Notes: a model not told the origin generated them from the sequence alone. 64,000 nt of DNA from Hyphomicrobiales bacterium (GCA_900465915.1 UBKJ01000017.1:248001-312000), one strand, 5' to 3'; shown: positions 42,933-54,050, counted from the first letter of the stretch. Numbers and translations are program-made.

Positions 42933-44411
42933 TCAATCCCGCGGCTTTTTGAGCGGAATTTTCAGCCTGCCACGGAACAGGCCGCGCTTCTCAATTGGTT
43001 CGAACACGTCCTCGGGACCCTCCGGGTCGAGTATTTCGTTGTCGGCCAACCACTCCGCTATGCCGGAGATGTCCGGCGTTTCATAGGGAACAAGCGTGCG
43101 ACGCGGCTCCGATCCGCCTTGCCGCAACGCTTCGATGGCCCCGATCAGCGATCCCTCCCTTTCGATCGCCTCGGCGACGTCCGCGACGCCGATTCCAAGA
43201 TGCTCGGCCAGAAGGTCGTTTCGCAGGTCCGTCAGCCTTTCCGACACGATGGCGGTCCCTCCCGCCTCCAGCGCCACGTCGCATTCATTGTCGAAACGCA
43301 TGCTTCGATTATTGAAATTCGCCGAGCCGACCCTCATTGCGCGGTCGTCGACGATCATCAGCTTGGAATGGACATAGATCGGCTGGCCTTTGGCGGTCAC
43401 CGGATGATAAATCCGAAACCGCCCGTGTGGATCATGTCGGCGCAAGGACTCCCTCAAGCGCGCGCGTGCGGTGTCCATCGCCAGCGAGCCGAGCCAGTCG
43501 TCGGCTTTGACGGGATTTATGAGCACGAATTCAGGCCCGTCGGGCTCGTCGAGCCGCCGGGCGACCGCCTGGGCGACGATGCGGGAGGCGAAATATTGGC
43601 TCTCGGCATAGACGGTTTTCCTGGCAGCCATGATCATGTCGACATGGAGCCGCTCGATCTCGGTGATGCGCGCGCGATCACAATATGCGGGCGAGGTGCG
43701 GGCGATGGCGAGATCGACGCTTCCAAGGCCGCAGGCTCCCTCCACGGATGGAAAGTCGCTATGGGTTTCGGACGCTTCCAGCGTCTCGCCTCCGGCAAGC
43801 CTCCAACGCTCCCGGCAGAGATCGCCGAGCGCGCGCGCCGCCGGACCGACGCAATAGCTCGAGGCGTCGTGCCAGGGTCCATAGGGCGCTCCGTTTGGAC
43901 GTTTGCGCTGGGGATTGGCGTCAAGGTGCTCACGGGTATCCCAGCGGTCGGTGGTGACGTCGATGCCGCCGCAGAAGGCGACGCTGTCGTCTATGACGAG
44001 GATTTTCTGGTGGTGGCTGCTGCCGACGGGATGGTTTCCGTCGAGCCTGACGCTTATCTGCGGATGCCATTTCCAACGCAGCAGATAAGGCACGTTGGCG
44101 AGCTTCGTCCAACTGGCGACGAAACCGGGATTCCACAGCAGAAGCCGGATTTCCAAATGCGGGTTTCGCTCGGCCAGCCAAAGCAGGAAATCGCCGACGC
44201 TTCTTGGTCCGTCGTCCTCGATATCCGGGTGGCCGAGGGTGATCCGCGCGTTGAAGTCCCACCCGACCAGGAATATCGAACGCCTAGCGGCTTTCATCGC
44301 CGCTCGCGCCGCGGTGAAGTAGTGATCCGCATCTATGATGAGAGCGAACTCGTCGGCGCGCTCGATACGCCAGCAATTTTTTGACGGCTCCAACAGCGAC
44401 TGCGACGGCAT
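42933..44411 (-). CDS. Phospholipase D superfamily protein
   Basis: A 492-aa protein with two HKD catalytic motifs: HHQKILVIDD near residue 133 and VHSKLMIVDDRAMRVGSANF near 344, both with the downstream GGID/GSxNF features. That is the layout of bacterial and plant-like phospholipase D and cardiolipin synthases. ATG 44411 follows a GAGGGGG-type ribosome binding site; an in-frame ATG at 44465 is possible. No signal peptide or membrane helix is evident, so it is probably cytoplasmic or peripheral. Substrate (phosphatidylcholine or other lipid) is not known. Confidence 0.9.
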   Translation of the reverse strand: MPSQSLLEPSKNCWRIERADEFALIIDADHYFTAARAAMKAARRSIFLVGWDFNARITLGHPDIEDDGPRSVGDFLLWLAERNPHLEIRLLLWNPGFVASWTKLANVPYLLRWKWHPQISVRLDGNHPVGSSHHQKILVIDDSVAFCGGIDVTTDRWDTREHLDANPQRKRPNGAPYGPWHDASSYCVGPAARALGDLCRERWRLAGGETLEASETHSDFPSVEGACGLGSVDLAIARTSPAYCDRARITEIERLHVDMIMAARKTVYAESQYFASRIVAQAVARRLDEPDGPEFVLINPVKADDWLGSLAMDTARARLRESLRRHDPHGRFRIYHPVTAKGQPIYVHSKLMIVDDRAMRVGSANFNNRSMRFDNECDVALEAGGTAIVSERLTDLRNDLLAEHLGIGVADVAEAIEREGSLIGAIEALRQGGSEPRRTLVPYETPDISGIAEWLADNEILDPEGPEDVFEPIEKRGLFRGRLKIPLKKPRD

Positions 44412-45122
44412 CGATCCCCCTCGCCCAAACACCACTATGTGATCCCGCATTCTCCGGCGATGCAACTGTCTTCAGGAAAAAGAATCCGCAATTTCACCAT
44501 GCTAGCCCATATAACGCTCTTCATGGGAGAAACGTTGTCAAATTGCGTTGCTGGCGCTGTTTTGCCCGTTCATACCAAATGCTTGCTGGGGCGACCACGG
44601 TCGAACTGACCGTAGCTTTGCGCATAAGCGGCGGATCGAGAGCTGCCGGCGCGATTTAAAACAAACCGTTTCAAACGATGCCCGCTCGGAACTTTAAGCG
44701 TTGACGCGCATTGTTCGGGAATATGCTGAAGCTAGCCCCACAGGAGCATTCGATGGATCGGCCCAACCATATTCGTCGAAGCCCTGACACGAGCAATCTC
44801 GAAGGCGTCGCGATCCACGCCAATAAGGTCGGCAAGATCGGCGTAAAGCAAGTGGCGGCTCCTCGCTCTTTTTGAGCCCATTCTGTGAAAAGAGAACGAC
44901 CACGCGCAACTCCCTCGTAGTTCCCGGATGTTCTGGATGGACCCCATACCGAGCAACTTTGTGGGAACCAATCTTATCGTTCTCTCCTCAACCTCCCGCC
45001 GGCTCAAGCTCAACGCCATAGATGCTTTCGCCTCCGTTTCCGGTTGCTCGCGCGCATATTTGCACTGAAGGCGGCTTAGGGTGTCCCATCCAATGTAGCC
45101 GTCGCTGATCGAAAGAAAAATC
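44412..45122. other. Gene-free 711-bp region upstream of the ABC exporter gene
   Basis: No gene that I trust. A minus-strand open frame (44732-45124) lacks any recognisable motif. The region should contain promoters for the flanking divergent genes. Confidence 0.4.
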
Positions 45123-47048
45123 ATGGAAGCGAATAAAACGGACCAGGACGCACCCGTACCATCGGGGGTGGATAATGAACTGGACCTGACGCCGGAACAG
45201 GCCGAGGAGGCGCGCAGAAACTATCTGCTCAAGCGCTTCTGGATCAGCGCGCGTGGATATTGGGGACGGGAAGGCGATAAGCTGGCCTGGGTCGCTTCGA
45301 TCGGGCTGCTGATCATGATCGCGATCAACGTCTGCTTCCAATACGGCATCAATGTCTGGAATCGCGGGCTCTTCGACGCCATTCAACAGCGCAACGCATC
45401 GAACGTCTATTTCCTCGGCGCCATATTCCCGCCGCTGGTGCTCGGCAGCGTCGGGATCGTCACGGCGCAAGTCTATGTCCGCATGCTGATCCAGAGGCGC
45501 TGGCGTTCCTGGCTGACGAAATCGCTGATTGCGCGGTGGCTGGCCAATGGTCGTTACTATCAGCTCAACCTTATCGGCGGCGACCACCAGAATCCCGAAG
45601 CGCGTATTTCGGAAGATATGCGGATCGCCACCGAGTCCCCCGTGGATTTCGTCGCCGGCGTGATCGCCGCCTTCGTCTCGGCCTCGACATTCATCGTCGT
45701 GCTGTGGACGATCGGCGGGGCTCTGACCGTGCCGATCGGCGGTTCGTCCGTGACCATTCCGGGCTTCCTGGTCGTCACGGCGGTCCTCTACTCGGTCATC
45801 ACATCGGGTTCGATCACCTTCATCGGCAGGAAATTCGTGCGGATTTCGGAGGTGAAGAACCAGGTCGAGGCCGAGTTTCGATACGCGCTCACCCGCGTGC
45901 GCGAAAACGGCGAGAGCATCGCCCTTCTCGGCGGCGAGGAAGAGGAGCGCAACGATCTGGAGAAGACGTTCAAGGAGGTCCGCCGGCAATGGCGGATGTT
46001 GGCCCATCAATATATGCGTACGACCGTGGTGTCGCACGGCTCGATGCTGGTCGCGCCGGTCGTCCCGGTGCTGCTTTGCGCGCCGAAATTTCTCGATGGC
46101 GGCATGTCGCTGGGACAGGTCATGCAGGCGGCGTCCGCCTTCACCATCGTGCAAAGCGCGTTCGGATGGCTGGTCGACAACTATCCGCGTCTCGCCGACT
46201 GGAACGCCTGCGCCCGGCGCGTCGCATCGCTGATGGCGTCTCTCGATGGGCTGGAGCGGGCGGAGCAAAGCGAAGCCGTGGGCCGGATCAAGAGAGGCGA
46301 AACCGAAGGCGAGACGATGCTCAGCCTGAACGACGTCTCGGTGTCGCTCGGCGACGGCACGGCCGTGGTGAAGGAAACGCAGGTCGAGGTCGGGCCCGGC
46401 GAGCGCGTGCTGGTCGCCGGAGAATCCGGCTCGGGCAAAAGCACGCTCGTGCGGGCCATCGCCGGCCTCTGGCCCTGGGGCGACGGCAGCGTGAATTTCC
46501 GCGCCGACAAACAGCTTTTCATGCTGCCGCAGCGTCCTTACGTTCCATCCGGAACGCTTCGGCGCGCCGTCGCCTATCCTCAGGCCGCAGAAACCTGGAG
46601 CCTCGAAGAGATCGCCGCGACGCTCGAAAAGGTGGGGCTCGGCCATCTGAACGAGCGCATCGACGACGAAGCGCCATGGGACCACACCCTGTCCGGCGGG
46701 GAAAAGCAGCGATTGGCCTTCGCGCGGCTTCTGCTGAACAATCCCGATATCATCGTGCTCGACGAAGCCACCTCCGCTCTCGATGAAAAAACACAAGACA
46801 AGATCATGGAGATGATGATCGACGAGCTGCCGAAGGCGACCATCATCAGCGTGGGCCATCGCGCCGAACTCGAGGCTTTTCACAGCCGCAAAATCACGCT
46901 GGAAAAGCGGGCCGGCGGGGCGAGGCTCGTGAGCGACGTCGATCTGGCGTCCTACAAAACCAAACGCAACGTTCTGACCCGCCTCGTCAAATATTCCCGC
47001 AAGATCGGGACTCGCGACAAGTCTTTCGCGAACGATGACGGGATGTGA
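45123..47048 (+). CDS. ABC exporter, fused permease/ATPase, SbmA/BacA-YddA type
   Basis: A 641-aa half-transporter. Residues 50-400 form a SbmA/BacA-like membrane domain of about six helices (YGINVWNRGLFDAIQQRN is typical); residues 400-590 are an ABC ATPase with Walker A GESGSGKST near 432, signature LSGGEKQRLAFARLLLN near 522 and Walker B IIVLDEATSALDE. Related proteins (YddA, and BclA in bradyrhizobia) move peptides or very-long-chain fatty acyl compounds, so a role in peptide import/export or envelope lipid synthesis is possible. It ends at a strong hairpin terminator shared with the outer membrane protein gene. Confidence 0.88.
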   Translation: MEANKTDQDAPVPSGVDNELDLTPEQAEEARRNYLLKRFWISARGYWGREGDKLAWVASIGLLIMIAINVCFQYGINVWNRGLFDAIQQRNASNVYFLGAIFPPLVLGSVGIVTAQVYVRMLIQRRWRSWLTKSLIARWLANGRYYQLNLIGGDHQNPEARISEDMRIATESPVDFVAGVIAAFVSASTFIVVLWTIGGALTVPIGGSSVTIPGFLVVTAVLYSVITSGSITFIGRKFVRISEVKNQVEAEFRYALTRVRENGESIALLGGEEEERNDLEKTFKEVRRQWRMLAHQYMRTTVVSHGSMLVAPVVPVLLCAPKFLDGGMSLGQVMQAASAFTIVQSAFGWLVDNYPRLADWNACARRVASLMASLDGLERAEQSEAVGRIKRGETEGETMLSLNDVSVSLGDGTAVVKETQVEVGPGERVLVAGESGSGKSTLVRAIAGLWPWGDGSVNFRADKQLFMLPQRPYVPSGTLRRAVAYPQAAETWSLEEIAATLEKVGLGHLNERIDDEAPWDHTLSGGEKQRLAFARLLLNNPDIIVLDEATSALDEKTQDKIMEMMIDELPKATIISVGHRAELEAFHSRKITLEKRAGGARLVSDVDLASYKTKRNVLTRLVKYSRKIGTRDKSFANDDGM

Positions 47049-47115
47049 ATACGCATATTCCAGATCGCCTCGGCCGCCCTGCCTTGCGCAACAAGCCTTT
47101 ATTTTCACGCAATAA

Positions 47116-47140
47116 AAAAGCCCCGCCGAAGCGGGGCTTT
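47116..47140. terminator. Bidirectional terminator
   Basis: AAAAAGCCCCGC-CGAA-GCGGGGCTTT: an 8-10-bp GC-rich stem flanked by A and T runs, between the converging ABC exporter and outer membrane protein genes. Confidence 0.85.
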
Positions 47141-47160
47141 GCAATCCGGCTTTCGCCAGA

Positions 47161-47823
47161 TCAGAACTTGTAGGCGACGCCGATGCGGATCTCGTTGGTC
47201 GACAGCTTCTCGCGGACCGAGGGGTTCAGCACGCCGAAGTCGTAATCCTTGTGGCCGAAATCGGTGTAGCGATATTCGAGACGCAGGACGACGTTGTCGG
47301 TGGCGGCGTAGTCGACGCCGGCGCCGACGGTCCAGCCGGTCTGGGTCTTGCTCTCGGTGAAGGTGTTCGCGCCGTCATAGTAGGAGCTCTTCACGTCGCC
47401 GAAGGCCACGCCGCCCGCGATATAGGGCAGGAAGCGATCGATGGCGTAACCGGCGCGGGCGCGCACGGCGCCGGCCCAGCGCAGCTTGGAGTCGAGCGTC
47501 TCGACGCCGTTGGTGATGCCGCCGCTGATGTCGTTATAGGTCACGTCGCCTTCAAGGCCGAGGACGACGTTGTTGCCGACGTCGAAATTGTAGCCGCCGT
47601 AGATGCCGCCGAGGAAGCCGTTCGGGTTCGCCTTGGCGAGATCCTCGAAGTCGGCGCGGGCCCAGCCCCAGCCGACCTGGGCGCCGAGATAGGGGCCGGT
47701 CCAGCTGAAGGTCGGGGCGACGACGGGAACGGGCTCCTGCGAGACGATGGCGTCCGCAGCCTGCGCAGCGCCGGCGGCGCCGAACGCGACGACCGAAGCG
47801 AGAAGGAGGGATTTGACGTTCAT
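47161..47823 (-). CDS. Outer membrane beta-barrel protein, Omp25/Omp31 family
   Basis: A 220-aa protein starting MNVKSLLLASVVAFG with a signal peptide cleaved after AQA (about residue 23), then an eight-stranded barrel pattern. Family marks: SWTGPYLGAQVGWGWARADF, FDVGNNVVLGLEGDVTYND, VRARAGYAIDRFLPYIAGGVAFG and the C-terminal LRLEYRYTDFGHKDY and IRIGVAYKF ending in Phe, the BAM signal. Such proteins are major surface porin-like proteins in Brucella, Bartonella and rhizobia. AAAGG lies upstream of ATG 47823. Confidence 0.92.
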   Translation of the reverse strand: MNVKSLLLASVVAFGAAGAAQAADAIVSQEPVPVVAPTFSWTGPYLGAQVGWGWARADFEDLAKANPNGFLGGIYGGYNFDVGNNVVLGLEGDVTYNDISGGITNGVETLDSKLRWAGAVRARAGYAIDRFLPYIAGGVAFGDVKSSYYDGANTFTESKTQTGWTVGAGVDYAATDNVVLRLEYRYTDFGHKDYDFGVLNPSVREKLSTNEIRIGVAYKF

Positions 47824-48519
47824 GGTGGTTGCCTTTCGATAGTATGCAATGAAACTACTATGCGTAATGTAGGGTCGCGGATCGAAAAGTCTGTGACGAG
47901 AAAGCCACACTGGCTAAAAACCGAAAGGCGACGTTTCGGCCATGTCGCCGGAGCGCAATAGCGCCCTATTGACCGCGCCGATCAGGCGTCGACAGTGGTC
48001 GGCAGAACGATCACATTATAGTGACGCTGCGCGGCCGGCTGAGGATGAACGGCGCCGCCCGCGCTGCTTCGGACGGCTCGATCAGTGCGCCGGCGTTTTA
48101 GCGACCTGCAATCGATCTGTCGGGTTCAACGAAACAGGGCTATTTCTGACGGGTGCTGGCGAAAAAGCCGCTGCTAAATCATCTCGTTTTTAAACCAGAA
48201 TGTCTGCTTTGCCCGTAGAAGCGAACGAGCCCCCGACCAGCGGCGTCCCGCTACCCGTGCCGGAGCTTTCAACACGAAGGTCGTGATTGCGAGCGAGCCG
48301 GAGATTGCGTTGGCGAAACGGCGCGCCGCCAATCATGGTCCCGTAGATCAGCCAGCAGGTATGACAACCGCTATGAGCGAAAACATGCCCAGCGTAGTGT
48401 CGACGGTCGAGCGTGTGCGCCAAGCTTTGAACGTTTGCGGCGCATAGGCTAGCGTTGCGCCGAGACCGAAGGATCGCTACGGAAAAATCCGCTCCTGCAC
48501 CCTTCCCGTCGAGCCCGAC
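47824..48519. other. 696-bp region without a convincing gene
   Basis: Open frames here are short and overlap in different frames without motifs. It may hold a decayed gene; I see nothing decisive apart from the outer membrane protein promoter zone next to 47824. Confidence 0.4.
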
Positions 48520-49233
48520 CTAGGCCGTTTTCGGCGCGAAAAGCTCCATCAGGTCGATCGCCTCGCGCGGCTTGGCGTCCAGGCGCAGATGGCTTTCGAT
48601 GTGCTTGAGGTGGACCGTCATCATCCATGCCGCCTTTTCGGCGTCGCGCATGTGGAAGGCGCCGACGATGGCCGAATGGTCGTCGTCGCGGCAGTCGCTC
48701 ACGCCCGGCGCGCCGAAGAGGCCGATGATCAGCGAGGTGCGCGTCACCAGCTCCTTCATCGTGCGCAGCAGGATGGGGTTGCCGGCGATCTGCGCCAGCA
48801 TGGTGTGGAACTGGCCGGACAGCCGGATCGCGTCGTGCCGGCGGCGCTCCCTGTGCGCCTCGTACTCCATTTCGAGCAGGCGGTTCAGCTCGGCGATGTC
48901 GCCCTCGCCGGCGCGCTGCACGGCGAGGCGCGTGATGTTGGGCTCCAGCGTCAGCCGCGCCTCGAAGACCTCGCGCGCCTGCTCGGGCGTCGGCGAGGCG
49001 ACGAAGGCGCCCCGGTTCGCGTGAAGCTCCACCACCTCGCGACTCGCGAGCAGCAGCAGCGCCCGGCGGATGCGCATGCGCCCGACGCCGAAGGCCTCGC
49101 ACAGCGCCGATTCCGAAAGCTTGGTTCCCGGCGGAAGCCTCTGCTCGAGGACGGCTTCGAAGATGCGCTCGACGATGTCGCCTTCGTCCTTTTCCTCGGC
49201 TTCGACGAGGGTCTCCCGTCCCAGATTCACCAC
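48520..49233 (-). CDS. GntR-family regulator (FadR/FCD subfamily)
   Basis: A 237-aa regulator: N-terminal winged helix (about residues 15-80, with VLEQRLPPGTKLSESALCEA) and C-terminal FCD ligand domain (FEARLTLEPNITRLA, HTMLAQIAGNPIL, DHSAIVGAFHMRD, with His residues that bind metal or carboxylate). It uses a GTG start at 49233 with a GGAGG site before it. It diverges from the ABC importer operon and probably represses it. Confidence 0.9.
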   Translation of the reverse strand: MVNLGRETLVEAEEKDEGDIVERIFEAVLEQRLPPGTKLSESALCEAFGVGRMRIRRALLLLASREVVELHANRGAFVASPTPEQAREVFEARLTLEPNITRLAVQRAGEGDIAELNRLLEMEYEAHRERRRHDAIRLSGQFHTMLAQIAGNPILLRTMKELVTRTSLIIGLFGAPGVSDCRDDDHSAIVGAFHMRDAEKAAWMMTVHLKHIESHLRLDAKPREAIDLMELFAPKTA

Positions 49234-49291
49234 TCCGCCGCCTCCATATACGCAATCCTCCCGAGCGCTTCGTTGATGAAGTGCTTATATA

Positions 49292-49326
49292 TTGTACACG
49301 ACTGCTTGACAATATTGTTAACAATA
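49292..49326. promoter_or_regulatory. GntR operator(s) and promoter of the ABC importer operon
   Basis: A perfect palindrome TATTGTTAACAATA lies at 49313-49326 and a similar half-matching site TTGTACACGA at 49292-49301. A -35 element TTGACA (49306-49311) lies between them. FadR-type regulators bind TNGTnnnACNA-like palindromes, so both are probable operator sites. Confidence 0.65.
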
Positions 49327-49417
49327 AGTTCAATGTTCGAGCCAAGGCCAAAACGTGGCCGCCCTCGCGGCCCGTTCGCCATCAGAAAACAAATCAATGG
49401 CCCAGAGGACGAACAAC

Positions 49418-50608
49418 ATGCACACCAAGCGCACATTCCTGAAGCTTTCGGCGCTCGCCGCGGCGAGCTTCCTGTCACAGCCGCTCATGGCCCACGCCGA
49501 GGACGCCACCCTGAAGGTCGGCTTCGTCGGCGTCACCTCCGGCCCGGCCGCGGCCTGGGGCATCTCCAACCAGCGCTCGATGGAGGCGCGCGCGGCCTGG
49601 CTGAACGAGCTCGGCGGCGTCAAGATCGGCGACAAGACCTACAAGATCCAGATCGTCGCCTTCGACGACCAGAAGGACCCCAAGCGCGCCATCGCCGGCA
49701 TGGAGAAGATGGCGCAGGACGGCGTGCATTACGTCGTCGGCCCCAACGTCGACGACGGCGCGGCGGCCGTGCGCCCCGTGGCCGAGCAGAACGGCATCAT
49801 CTATTTCCCCTATTCCTTCCCCAAGGCGCTGTTCTCGCCGCCGGCCTCCAACGCCATCCTCGCCATGGTGGCCAATTACCAGTCGGGCCCGGCCATCTAT
49901 AAATATCTGAAGGAAAACAAGGGCGTGAAGAAGGTGGCCTTCGTCGCCGCCAACGAATCCGACCCGCTCAGCCAGCGCGAATCCGGCATCGCCGCCGCGA
50001 AGGCGCTCGGCCTCGAGGTGGTTTCGGGCAACGTCACCTATCAGGTCGACACCACCGACTTCACGCCGGTGCTGCTGCCGGTCATCCAGTCGGCGCCGGA
50101 CCTGCTGGTGCTTTCGGGCGTCTCGCCGGCCAACGCGCCGCAGCTCATCCGCTCGGCGCGGGAGCTCGGCTATACCGGCCTCATCTCCACCGAGACCGGC
50201 CAGGACGCGAGCGTGCTGCACGAGGGCGCGGGCGACCTCGCCGACGGCTTCATCTCGGTCGGCGGCGCCTCGACGCCGGAGCTCGCCAGCGACGCGATGA
50301 AGGAATTCGTCACCCGCTACACCAAGATGTTCGGCGAATATAACGACGAGTCCAACACCAAGGTCTATGCGCTCGAATATATCATCGAGACGCTGAAGGC
50401 CAATCCGGCGGCGATCGACAACGTCGCCGAGTTCAAGAAGACCATCGAGACCTTCGAGGCCCCCAACCCCTTCATCAAGGGCGACGCCAAGCTGAAATAT
50501 GTCGGCATGACCTCCTTCGGCCAGAAGCGGCAGATTTCCGTCCCGCTGGTCGTCAACGAGTACAAGGGCGGCAAGTTCGAGACGCTGTTCGTCGGTCAGG
50601 TCGACTGA
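49418..50608 (+). CDS. ABC importer substrate-binding protein (LivJ/amide type)
   Basis: A 396-aa periplasmic protein with signal peptide MHTKRTFLKLSALAAASFLS (mature end near AHA, residue 28). The mature part begins LKVGFVGVTSGPAAAWG, the normal start of type I periplasmic-binding proteins (Peripla_BP_6). ATG 49418 has AGAGGA 8 nt upstream. It is the first gene of the operon, and its ligand is presumably the compound handled by the linked hydantoin-type racemase. Confidence 0.92.
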   Translation: MHTKRTFLKLSALAAASFLSQPLMAHAEDATLKVGFVGVTSGPAAAWGISNQRSMEARAAWLNELGGVKIGDKTYKIQIVAFDDQKDPKRAIAGMEKMAQDGVHYVVGPNVDDGAAAVRPVAEQNGIIYFPYSFPKALFSPPASNAILAMVANYQSGPAIYKYLKENKGVKKVAFVAANESDPLSQRESGIAAAKALGLEVVSGNVTYQVDTTDFTPVLLPVIQSAPDLLVLSGVSPANAPQLIRSARELGYTGLISTETGQDASVLHEGAGDLADGFISVGGASTPELASDAMKEFVTRYTKMFGEYNDESNTKVYALEYIIETLKANPAAIDNVAEFKKTIETFEAPNPFIKGDAKLKYVGMTSFGQKRQISVPLVVNEYKGGKFETLFVGQVD

Positions 50609-50633
50609 TCGGAGCCTAGGCAATCGAGGAAAC

Positions 50634-50666
50634 GAAGCCCGGACGCGCGCAGTCCGGCCGGGCTTC
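50634..50666 (+). other. Intercistronic stem-loop
   Basis: GAAGCCCGG/CCGGGCTTC (9 bp) with a 15-nt loop lies between the binding protein gene and the permease gene. Such hairpins keep the binding protein mRNA stable and more abundant than the rest of the operon. Confidence 0.65.
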
Positions 50667-50698
50667 CCTTCGCCTGAACCTTCCATTGGAGGCTCTCG

Positions 50699-51568
50699 AT
50701 GGAACAGATAATCGCCAACGGTCTCTATCTCGGGGCGCAATACGCGCTGATCGCGCTCGGGCTCACGCTGATCTTCTCGCTGATGAACGTGCTCAACTTC
50801 GCCCATGGGCAGATGTACGTCTTCGGCGGCTTCGTCACCTATACGGTCGTGGTCCAGCTCGGCCTGCCCTTCGTCGTCGGCCTCGTCGCCTCGGCGGTGG
50901 TTCTGGCGGTGATGGGCGCGCTCATCGAAAAATTCCTCTTCGCCCCCGTCGTGCGGCGCTCCAAGCGCGACGAATCGACCATGCTGCTCGCGGCGGGCGT
51001 CGCCTTCTTCCTCGACGCGGTCATCCTGCTGGTCTTCGGCGAGAAGCAGCGCGGCGTGCCCAAGGTGCTCAACGGCGTGTTCAACTGGAACATGCGCATC
51101 ATCATGCCCTATGACCGCATCCTGATCGGCGTGCTGGCCATCCTGCTGATCGTCGTCTTCATCGCCTTCATGAATTATTCGCGCACCGGACGCGCCATGC
51201 GGGCGCTGGCCCAGGACAAGATGGCCGCCCAGCTCATGGGCGTGAACGTAGAGCGCTATTCGATGATCGGCTTCGCGCTCGGCGCCATGCTGGCGGGACT
51301 GGTCGGCGGGCTTCTCGTCACCATCACCGGCGTCAATCTCGGCATGGGCGGGCCGACCTCGGTCAAGGCCTTCCTGATGATCATGATCGGCGGCGCCGGC
51401 GTGATCTCCGGGGCGATCGCCGGCGGCTTCATCCTCGGCATGATGGAGAGCGTCGGCCTCACCGTGCTCTCGGCCTATGGCGACATCACCTATCTCGTCA
51501 TCTTCGCCACTTTGATGGTGTTCCTGGCCGTCCGCCCGCAGGGGCTGATGGGCAAGCCGTGGGGTTGA
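50699..51568 (+). CDS. ABC importer permease, LivH type
   Basis: A 289-aa inner-membrane permease with about eight helices and the LivH region GLTLIFSLMNVLNFAHGQMY at the start and RTGRAMRALAQDKMAAQLMGVNVE (EAA-like loop, shown partly by MRALAQDKMAAQLMGV). It partners with the LivM-type permease next to it, which starts 5 bp downstream. Confidence 0.93.
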   Translation: MEQIIANGLYLGAQYALIALGLTLIFSLMNVLNFAHGQMYVFGGFVTYTVVVQLGLPFVVGLVASAVVLAVMGALIEKFLFAPVVRRSKRDESTMLLAAGVAFFLDAVILLVFGEKQRGVPKVLNGVFNWNMRIIMPYDRILIGVLAILLIVVFIAFMNYSRTGRAMRALAQDKMAAQLMGVNVERYSMIGFALGAMLAGLVGGLLVTITGVNLGMGGPTSVKAFLMIMIGGAGVISGAIAGGFILGMMESVGLTVLSAYGDITYLVIFATLMVFLAVRPQGLMGKPWG

Positions 51569-51573
51569 AATCC

Positions 51574-52541
51574 ATGAACGCGAAAAAACTTCTCGGCTTC
51601 GCCGTCTTCCTGGTCGCGGTCTTCGTGCTCGTGCCGCTGTTCATCAGCGCGACGCGGCGCTGGGACTTCTATTACACGCTGACCTCGGTGGCCCTGCTCT
51701 CGGTGGGCGCGGCGGGCGTCTGGCTCACCTTCTATATCGGCCGCATCAATATCGGCCAGGGCGCCTATGCGCTGACAGGCGGCTACGTCTCGGCCATCCT
51801 GGTCACCAAGGCGGACGTGTCGTTCTGGCTGACGCTGCCGCTGGCGGGCCTGTTCTGCGCCGTGATCTCGGCGCTGATCGGCCTGCCGATCCTGAGGCTG
51901 CGCGGCGTCTATTTCGCCATGGTCACGCTGGTGCTGACCGAGGTCGCCCGCCTCGCCGCCCTCGCCCTGCCGATCACCAACGGCGCCAAGGGCATCACCT
52001 CGATCCCGCAGCCGGGCGAATTGTCGGTCTTCGGCCTGACGATCATCCCGGCCTTCAGCTCGCTCTCCAATCCGCGCATCGGCTTCTACATGATGGCGGC
52101 GGCGCTGATGATCGTCACCTATCTGGTGCTGTGGCGCATCGTCAATTCGCGCCTCGGGCATCTGTGCCGCAGCCTGCAGCAGAACGAGGAATTGTCGGCC
52201 TCCATCGGCGTCAACACCGCCTATCTGCGGGTGCTCGCCTATGCGATCTCCTCCTTCTTCGGCGGCATAGCGGGGGCGATGTTCGCCTCCATCGCGCAGT
52301 CGATCTATCCGTCCTCCTTCGTGGTTGCCGACAGCGTCAACTTCATGCTCTACTGCTTCCTCGGCGGGCTCGGCTACGTCTTCGGCCCGATGCTGGGCAC
52401 GCTGCTGCTCTATTTCGGCTGGGACCTGCTGTCGGTCGCCAGGGAATACCAGCTCCTCATCTATTCCGGCGTCATGATCCTGCTCATGCTGGTGCTGCCG
52501 AACGGCGTCCTCAGCCTTTTCGACAAGAAGGAGGGCCGCGC

Positions 52542-52545
<4 letters not shown>
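51574..52545 (+). CDS. ABC importer permease, LivM type
   Basis: A 323-aa permease with about ten helices and the LivM marks YIGRINIGQGAYALTGGYVS and NSRLGHLCRSLQQNEELSAS. I chose ATG 51574; an in-frame start at 51559 would overlap the previous gene. Its stop overlaps the next start by 4 bp. Confidence 0.92.
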
Positions 52546-53324
<779 letters not shown>

Positions 53325-53326
53325 CC

Positions 53327-54049
53327 ATGACCAAGATATTGAGCGTTGAGAATATCGAACTTTATTACGACCACATCTACGCCCTGAAGGGCGTGTCGAT
53401 CGACGTGGACGAGGGCGAGACCGTGGCGCTGATCGGCGCCAACGGCGCGGGCAAGTCCTCGATCCTGCGCGCGATCACCGGGCTTAGGCCCATCCGGTCG
53501 GGCCAGATCCTCTACCAGGGACAGAAGCTGAACGGGACCTCGGCCGCCGAGATCGTGCGCAGGGGCATCTCCATGGTGCCGGAGGGCCGGCGCGCCTTTC
53601 CGCTGATGTCGGTGAAGGACAATCTGCTGATGGGCGCCTTCACCCGCACGGACAAGGCGGAGATCGAGCAGACGCTGGAGAACGTGCTGACGCGCTTTCC
53701 GCGCCTGCGCGAGCGCTATCACCAGCAGGCCAGCACCATGTCCGGCGGCGAGCAGCAGATGATGGTGATCGGCCGAGCACTGATGGCCAAGCCGCGGCTG
53801 CTGCTCCTGGACGAGCCGTCGCTCGGCATCGCGCCGAAGCTGGTGCAGGACATCGCCCGCGCCATCGTCGCCATCAGCCGCGACGAGAAGGTCTCCATCC
53901 TCCTCGTCGAGCAGAACAGCCGCATGGCGCTCTCCATCTCCAATCGAGCCTATGCGCTCTCCACCGGCTCGATCGCGCTGTCAGGCGTCTCCAGGGACCT
54001 GATGAACGACGACCGCATCAAGGCGGCCTATCTCGGAGGCGAAGTCTGA
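53327..54049 (+). CDS. ABC importer ATPase, LivF type
   Basis: A 240-aa ATPase with Walker A IGANGAGKSS, signature TMSGGEQQMMVIGRALM, Walker B LLLDEPSLGIAP and RGISMVPEGRRAFP, a classic LivF stretch. Two bases after the LivG-type stop; the following racemase starts one base after its stop. Confidence 0.94.
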   Translation: MTKILSVENIELYYDHIYALKGVSIDVDEGETVALIGANGAGKSSILRAITGLRPIRSGQILYQGQKLNGTSAAEIVRRGISMVPEGRRAFPLMSVKDNLLMGAFTRTDKAEIEQTLENVLTRFPRLRERYHQQASTMSGGEQQMMVIGRALMAKPRLLLLDEPSLGIAPKLVQDIARAIVAISRDEKVSILLVEQNSRMALSISNRAYALSTGSIALSGVSRDLMNDDRIKAAYLGGEV

Positions 54050-54050
54050 C

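Noticed and set aside
44732..45124. 130-aa minus-strand ORF upstream of the ABC exporter
   Set aside because: No motif, no ribosome binding site and it overlaps the exporter start; probably chance.
48190..48423. 77-aa ORF downstream of the outer membrane protein gene
   Set aside because: Odd composition, no homology that I recognise, competing frames on both strands.
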